Positions 58,672-64,000 of a stretch of DNA of 64,000 nucleotides are shown here, piece by piece. The notes beneath the pieces were generated by a model. It searched no databases and was not told the DNA's origin. It saw only the letters and a list, made by a program, of their open reading frames with translations. Source of the stretch: CAWKAV01 sp963847735 (GTDB lineage Bacteria; Desulfobacterota; Desulfuromonadia; Desulfuromonadales; BM103); NCBI GenBank assembly GCA_963847735.1, contig CAWKAV010000016.1:310001-374000 (forward strand). The letters are read 5' to 3'. The translations under genes were made by a program, and so were the position numbers. Position 1 is the stretch's first letter, and the number at the start of each line of letters is the position of its first letter.

Positions 58672-59694
58672 ATGGCGGTGAGTGATCGCAACAGAGCTAT
58701 TGAACTGGCCATGGGCCAGATTGAAAAACAGTTTGGCAAGGGTAGCATCATGCGCCTTGGAGAAGACGCAGTCCTGCCGGACATCAAGTCGATTTCGACC
58801 GGAGCTCTAAGCCTGAATATTGCCCTCGGCATCGGCGGAGTTCCTTGCGGCCGTATCGTCGAAATCTATGGCCCTGAATCTTCTGGAAAAACAACTTTGG
58901 CCCTGCACATCGCAGCAGAAGCCCAGAAAAAAGGCGGCGTTGCCGCTTTCGTCGACGCAGAGCACGCTCTTGACGTCCACTACGCTAAAAAACTCGGTAT
59001 CAACACCGACGAATTGCTTATATCTCAACCGGATACCGGCGAGCAGGCCCTTGAGATTGTCGAAGTCCTCGTGCGTAGTGGTGCCATAGATGTGCTGGTT
59101 ATTGACTCGGTTGCCGCCCTGGTTCCGCGCGCAGAGATCGAAGGCGAAATGGGTGATTCCCACATGGGTCTGCAGGCCCGGCTCATGTCCCAGGCTTTGC
59201 GCAAACTGACGGGCACCATCAGTAAATCAAACTGCTGTGTCATTTTCATTAACCAGATCCGCATGAAGATCGGTGTCATGTTTGGCAACCCGGAGACTAC
59301 CACCGGTGGCAATGCCCTGAAGTTTTATGCGTCCATACGCATGGATATCCGCCGGATTGCTTCTCTCAAGCAGGGGCAGGATGTTGTCGGCAATCGCACC
59401 CGCGTGAAAGTGGTCAAGAACAAGGTGGCGCCACCCTTCAAGGAGGCTGAATTTGACATCATGTATGGCACCGGCATTTCACGTGTGGGTGACCTGGTTG
59501 ACCTCGGCGTCGAATCTAATATTGTCGAGAAGAGCGGCTCCTGGTTCTCATACGGCGCAGAGCGTATCGGTCAGGGCCGCGAAAACGCCAAGCAATACCT
59601 GACCGAACACCCTGAAACCGCGACCGAAATTGAAGCAAAAATTCTCGAGCATTATGGCCTCAAACCTGCAGGCAACCCGTCTGAAGGAGCGTAA
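58672..59694 (+). CDS. recA: Recombinase A
   Basis: This is the central protein of homologous recombination and the SOS response. It is 340 residues long. The start MAVSDRNRAIELAMGQIEKQFGKGSIMRLG is standard, Walker A is GPESSGKTTL, and L1 and L2 loops lie in GEMGDSHMGLQARLMSQALR and VMFGNPETTTGGNALKFY. AGGAGGG precedes the ATG. No LexA box could be pinned down by eye in the 54-base gap before it. pilT follows after 3 bases. Confidence 0.98.
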   Translation: MAVSDRNRAIELAMGQIEKQFGKGSIMRLGEDAVLPDIKSISTGALSLNIALGIGGVPCGRIVEIYGPESSGKTTLALHIAAEAQKKGGVAAFVDAEHALDVHYAKKLGINTDELLISQPDTGEQALEIVEVLVRSGAIDVLVIDSVAALVPRAEIEGEMGDSHMGLQARLMSQALRKLTGTISKSNCCVIFINQIRMKIGVMFGNPETTTGGNALKFYASIRMDIRRIASLKQGQDVVGNRTRVKVVKNKVAPPFKEAEFDIMYGTGISRVGDLVDLGVESNIVEKSGSWFSYGAERIGQGRENAKQYLTEHPETATEIEAKILEHYGLKPAGNPSEGA

Positions 59695-59697
59695 TTT

Positions 59698-60825
59698 ATG
59701 GAACTTAATGAAATCCTGTCGATTGGACTGAAGTCCGGAGCTTCCGACATCCACCTCAAAGCCGGGCTGCCGCCGATCTACCGCATTGACGGTATCTTGC
59801 GGCCCTTGCCGAAAGCGCCACGGATCAGTCCGGACCAGACTGAACAGATAACTGCAGAGATCATGAATGACATGCAGAAGGAGCGTTTTGAATTAGCCTG
59901 TGAGGTTGACCTGGCATACGGGGTTCCAGGCCTGGGGCGCTTCCGTGTCAATGCCTTTACCCAGCGCGGCTCAATTTCACTGGTGTTCCGGGCGATTCCT
60001 TTCGATATCAAAGCTCTCGACGACCTGCTGCTGCCTCCGGTCATCAAGAAAATGGCCATGGCCAATCGTGGCCTGATTCTGGTGACCGGCGCCACAGGCT
60101 CCGGCAAATCAACCACCCTTGCTGCCCTGATTGACTACATCAACACCAACCGCAAGGCGCACATCGTCACGATTGAAGATCCGATCGAATTCCTTCACCG
60201 CGACAAGAAAAGCATCATCAACCAGCGCGAAGTCGGCTCCGATACCAAGGGTTTTCAGCCAGCCCTGAAGTCCGCCCTGCGCCAGGATCCCGACGTGATC
60301 CTGGTCGGCGAGATGCGTGATCATGAAACGATTGAGACCGCGCTCACAGCAGCCGAGACCGGGCACCTGGTGCTCTCCACCTTGCATACGGTTGATGCCA
60401 CCGAAACCATCAACCGGATCATCTCGGTCTTCCCGCCGTACCAGCAGCGCCAGGTCCGCATTCAGCTAGCGGCGGTTTTGCGCGGTGTTGTTTCAATGCG
60501 CCTGGTTCCCAGACTCGATGGCAAAGGACGTGTCCCGGCTGTCGAGGTCATGGTGGCTTCGGCCAGGGTTCGCCAGATGATCGACGATAAGGAACAGACC
60601 AAGTTGCTGCCGGACGCAATCCAGCAGGGCTTCGAATCCTATGGCATGCAGACCTTCGACCAGTCGTTGATGGGCCTGCTCAAGAACAAAATGATCAGTT
60701 TCGAGGAAGCCCTGCGACAGTGTTCGAACCCGGACGATTTCAAGCTCAAGATGTCCGGCGTGTCGTCGACTTCGGATCTCACCTGGGATGCCTTTGATGG
60801 TACCGATGAGGCAGGTGGCAGGTAA
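59698..60825 (+). CDS. pilT: Type IV pilus retraction ATPase PilT
   Basis: PilT is the hexameric motor that depolymerises type IV pili. It is 375 residues long. ASDIHLKAGLPPIYRIDG opens the N-terminal domain, GATGSGKSTTLAALIDYIN is Walker A, and IEDPIEFLHRDKKSIINQREVG, AETGHLVLSTLHTVDATETINRI and LRQDPDVILVGEMRD (Walker B) are conserved. It lies 3 bases behind recA and overlaps recX. This pilT paralogue in the recA-recX gap is known from Geobacter-type genomes. Confidence 0.96.
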   Translation: MELNEILSIGLKSGASDIHLKAGLPPIYRIDGILRPLPKAPRISPDQTEQITAEIMNDMQKERFELACEVDLAYGVPGLGRFRVNAFTQRGSISLVFRAIPFDIKALDDLLLPPVIKKMAMANRGLILVTGATGSGKSTTLAALIDYINTNRKAHIVTIEDPIEFLHRDKKSIINQREVGSDTKGFQPALKSALRQDPDVILVGEMRDHETIETALTAAETGHLVLSTLHTVDATETINRIISVFPPYQQRQVRIQLAAVLRGVVSMRLVPRLDGKGRVPAVEVMVASARVRQMIDDKEQTKLLPDAIQQGFESYGMQTFDQSLMGLLKNKMISFEEALRQCSNPDDFKLKMSGVSSTSDLTWDAFDGTDEAGGR

Positions 60826-61321
60826 AACGACACAAACCGCAGATAGAAAGGACCCGTGGCCAGCCGCCTTGCGGATCTTGACGCGCCGTGACTACAGTTG
60901 TGCAGAATTGCGTCAGCGCCTGCTGGACAAGGGCTTTGAAGAGACGCGTGTTGACGATGCGTTGCAGCGTTGCCTCGATCTCGGTTACCTTGATGACGCA
61001 CGTTACGCCCTGAACCGGGCGACCAGCCTGATGACCTGCGGCCGTGCCGTTGGCTCTCGCATCCTGATTGATTTACGCCAGCGTGGCATCAGGGACGATA
61101 TCGCCTGCCGGGCCCTGGCTGCAGCCCGCGGGGTCTGCGATGAAGGGCAGTTGCTGTCAGCGCTTCTGGAGCGACGATTCCCCGGTTTCAACTTTAGCTC
61201 GGCGCCAGCCAAAGAAAGGCGGCGGGTTGTGCATTTTCTGCAGCGACGCGGCTTCCCTCTGGACCGCATCATGAATCAATTGACACAGAAAGGCTTTGAA
61301 ATTAACGATGAAATCCGGTAG
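60806..61321 (+). CDS. recX: Regulatory protein RecX
   Basis: RecX inhibits RecA filament extension. It is about 171 residues long, made of three-helix repeats: RILTRRDYSCAELRQRLLDKGF, LGYLDDARYALNRATSLM, RIL-IDLRQRGIRDDIACRAL and RRVVHFLQRRGFPLDRIMNQL. The start is chosen inside the pilT end (ATG at 60806); the ATG at 60788 is an alternative. Its stop overlaps the alaS start. The order recA-pilT-recX separates recX from recA by one gene. Confidence 0.92.
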   Translation: MRQVAGKTTQTADRKDPWPAALRILTRRDYSCAELRQRLLDKGFEETRVDDALQRCLDLGYLDDARYALNRATSLMTCGRAVGSRILIDLRQRGIRDDIACRALAAARGVCDEGQLLSALLERRFPGFNFSSAPAKERRRVVHFLQRRGFPLDRIMNQLTQKGFEINDEIR

Positions 61322-63955
61322 TGAAATACGCCATCTTTTTCTGAAGTTTTTTGAAGATCGTGGCCACACGATTGTTGCATCCTCTTCCCTGGTCCCGCAC
61401 AACGACCCGACCCTGCTTTTTACCAACGCCGGTATGAACCAGTTCAAGAATTGCTTCCTCGGCCAGGAAAAACGAGAGTATGTGCGCGCCACCACCTCAC
61501 AGAAATGTGTCCGCGCCGGAGGCAAGCACAACGATCTGGAAAATGTCGGTCGTACTGCTCGCCACCATACATTTTTCGAGATGCTCGGCAACTTCTCATT
61601 CGGCGATTATTTCAAGAAAGAGGCGATTGCCTACGCCTGGGAATTCCTCACGTGTCGACATGGGCATCGATAAGAATCGGCTTTACGTGTCCGTTTATAC
61701 TGATGACGATGAAGCAGCCGATATCTGGCATGAACAGGAGGGAATCCCGCGTGAGCGGATTTTTCGTTTTGAAGAGGACAACTTCTGGTCGATGGGCGAC
61801 ACCGGCCCTTGCGGCCCCTGTTCGGAAATCTTCTACGATAACGGGCCCGAAGTCGGCTGCGGCTCTCCGGGCTGTACCGTCGGCTGCGACTGTGACCGGT
61901 ACATGGAGATCTGGAACAATGTCTTCATGCAGTTCGACCGTCAGCCGGATGGTGAGCTGGTGCCCCTTCCGAAACCGGCCGTCGACACCGGTATGGGGCT
62001 GGAGCGCATCACCACGGTGATGCAGGGTGTTCAATCGAACTACGACACCGACCTGATCCGCGACATCATCCGCTACATCGAAGATCTTTCGGGAAAACGC
62101 TATGGCGCCAACCCCGATGATGATGTCTCCATGCGGGTCATGGCCGATCACAGCAGAGCCACCGCTTTCCTGATTGCCGACGGCATCATGCCGAGCAACG
62201 AAGGCCGCGGGTACGTGTTGCGCCGCATCATGCGCCGTGCCATGCGCCATGCCAAGATGCTTGGCTTTGCCGATCCGGTCCTCTACAAGACGGCCGTTTT
62301 TGTCCTCGAATTTATGACTGAAGCCTACCCGCAGGAAGCCGAGCGCAGGAGCTTTGTCGCCAAAATTGTCGAGAAGGAGGAAGAACGCTTTATCCAGACC
62401 CTCGACAACGGTCTGCGCATGCTTAATGAGGAAGTTGAGCGGAGGCGCCAGCTGAAATCGACAGTCATCCCCGGCGATGTACTTTTCAAACTGTACGACA
62501 CTTACGGCTTCCCGACCGACCTGACTGCCGATATTGTTGAAGCCGACGGCTTCACCGTCGATGAAGCAGGGTTTGAAACCTGTATGGAACAACAGCGCCA
62601 GAAGGCCCGCAAACATTGGAAGGGCTCAGGTGAAGAGACGATCGGGACGGTTTATCGTGAACTTGTCGAGCAGGGCCATAAGGTGAACTTCAGTGGCTAC
62701 AATGAGTTGCAGTCAAGCAGCCGGATCGTCGCCATTCTGCACGATGCCGAACAGGTCAGTCAGGCTGGTGCGGGCGAGCGGGTTGAGATCATCACCGACG
62801 CGACACCTTTCTACGGTGAATCCGGCGGTCAGGCAGGGGATGTCGGCACGATCGGTGCGGCGGGGCTCAAGATCGATATTACCGAGACTAAAAAGCCTCT
62901 GCCGGAACTGATTGTTCATGTCGGCCGGGTGAGAGAAGGCACCCTGCGGATCGGTCAGGAAGTTCAGCTTTCTGTCGACGCTGGCTCCCGTCAGGCGACG
63001 GCTCTGAATCATACCGCGACCCATATTCTGCATGCTGTCCTGGTCGAGGTGCTCGGTGACCATGTCAAGCAGGCCGGTTCCCTGGTGGCTCCGGATCGTC
63101 TGCGTTTCGATTTCAGCCATTTTACGGCCATCACTGCCGGAGAGCTGCGACGTATTGAAACAGAAGTCAATCGCCGTATCCGCGAGAACCAGGCTGTGCG
63201 AGACCCGGGAAATGGACGCCGATGAGGCCATCTCCGCTGGGGCAACGGCGCTGTTTGGCGAGAAATACGGGGCGCGTGTCCGGGTCGTCAACCTCGGCGA
63301 CTTCAGTATGGAGCTCTGCGGCGGGACTCATACTGCCGCAGCGGGAGACATTGGCTTTTTCAAAATTATTCAGGAAGCAGGTATCGCTGCCGGCGTCCGG
63401 CGCATTGAAGCCGCAACCGGGAAACGTGCCCTGGAGCTGGTGCAGCAACAGGACGATTCCATCAGCCGCCTCGCCGGGCTGGTGAAAAGCGACCGTCCTC
63501 AACTGGAGTCCCGCCTGCTGAAAATGGTCGAGCGCCAGAAAGAGCTGGAGCGTCAGTTGGCCATCATGGAGAGCCGTCTGAAAGCCGACCAGGCTGATGA
63601 CATTATGAGCCAGGTTCAGGATATCGATGGTATTAAACTGTTGGCCGCCGAGGTTGAATCGGCGGACGGCAGAGGGTTGCGAGAGATGGCCGATAAACTT
63701 CGTGATAAACTTGGTTCTGGCGTTGTTGCCATTGGCTGCCCCCACGAAGGTAAGGTCAATCTGCTGGTTGCAGTGACCGCCGACCTGACAGGGAAATTGC
63801 ACGCTGGCAAAATTGTGGCAGCCATGGCGATCGAAGTCGGTGGACGGGGCGGGGGACGACCTGACCTCGCTCAGGCAGGCGGGAGCCAGCCGGAAAAGTT
63901 GACGGGCGCCCTTAGTCAGGTTGCTGGAATGATTCGCAGCACTCTGGACGGTTAA
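61308..63955 (+). CDS. alaS: Alanyl-tRNA synthetase, two frameshifts
   Basis: AlaS attaches alanine to tRNA-Ala and edits mischarged Ser and Gly. The start is MKSGSEIRHLFLKFFEDRGH. The catalytic core has VRAGGKHNDLENVGRTARHHTFFEMLGNFSFGDYFK, SMGDTGPCGPCSEIFYD and MGLERITTVMQGV; editing motifs are LNHTATHILHAVL and MELCGGTHTAAAGDIG; the C-Ala domain ends SQVAGMIRSTLDG. Frame changes are near 61655 and 63205, both in ordinary sequence, with all motifs retained. The corrected length is about 880 residues. It is the last gene of the recA operon. Confidence 0.95.
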
Positions 63956-63972
63956 AAAGGCAGCGAGGCAAT

Positions 63973-64000
63973 ATGAGACTTGATATGCGTGAAGATGCTC
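63973..64000 (+). CDS. Start of an unidentified gene running off the right edge
   Basis: ATG at 63973 encodes MRLDMREDA before the window ends. GGCAGCGAGGC precedes it by a short distance, and it is close behind alaS, so it is likely the next operon gene. Nine residues are not enough to name it. Confidence 0.35.

Overview
This window reads as a chromosomal segment of a strictly or facultatively anaerobic, metal- or sulfur-respiring member of the Desulfuromonadia (Geobacter/Desulfuromonas/Pelobacter type). That is an inference from gene content and order, since no rRNA or tRNA gene is present. Support comes from the block pgpA-cinA-thpR-recA-pilT-recX-alaS, the long-form hisG next to hisI, a DUF1847 metal-binding protein, a TRAP transporter, LarB/LarC/LarE nickel-pincer cofactor genes, RNase J, many PAS/GGDEF/histidine-kinase sensors and a strong selenoprotein candidate. 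Most of the window is ordinary housekeeping DNA.

Layout. 1-5 kb: the 3' end of an aconitase, then a leftward set (ABM monooxygenase, tag glycosylase, SNase-like nuclease, membrane protein) and an Rrf2 regulator-cysK-larE sulfur cluster. 5-6.2 kb: a gene-free stretch of strong hairpins, then a membrane protein. 6.5-9.5 kb: rsmE, a retropepsin-like protease, a diaminopimelate decarboxylase-family enzyme. 9.5-14.7 kb: a leftward dctP-dctQ-dctM TRAP transporter followed by polyphosphate glucokinase and an MFS carrier. 15-22 kb: DUF1847, a histidine-kinase relative with eroded catalytic boxes, hisI-hisG, a UGA-interrupted peroxiredoxin (selenoprotein), an orphan ABC binding protein, a YkgJ cysteine-cluster protein. 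22-27 kb: cold-shock protein, rlmD, membrane proteins including a YaaH-like protein with a cysteine-rich head. 27.5-31 kb: clpS-clpA-aat, a complete N-degron module. 31-36 kb: a GGDEF/EAL protein, a CigR-TM2-Dabb trio, rmuC. 36.9-41.6 kb: a trimeric autotransporter adhesin with 54-bp repeats and three surface/lipoprotein genes. 41.9-44.1 kb: a receiver-CheC-histidine kinase operon. 44-52 kb: CDF transporter, guaC, sfsA, rnj, uppP, ftsK. 52.4-64 kb: larB-larC-pgpA-cinA-kinase-thpR-recA-pilT-recX-alaS, all rightward.

A technical feature dominates interpretation. About a dozen genes carry single-base frameshifts, often at short homopolymers, while their reconstructed proteins keep all family motifs (for example tag needs four corrections and is then complete). 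This looks like uncorrected indel error rather than gene decay, so frameshifted genes are given as single CDS spans. The in-frame UGA of the peroxiredoxin is different: it sits exactly at the catalytic cysteine, the frame is otherwise intact, and a SECIS-like hairpin follows.

The most interesting items are the selenoprotein, the eroded kinase, the receiver-CheC-kinase cassette behind a sigma-54-like promoter, the cysteine-headed YaaH protein, the Rrf2-cysK-larE link, and two multi-hairpin intergenic regions that may encode structured RNA or dispersed repeats.
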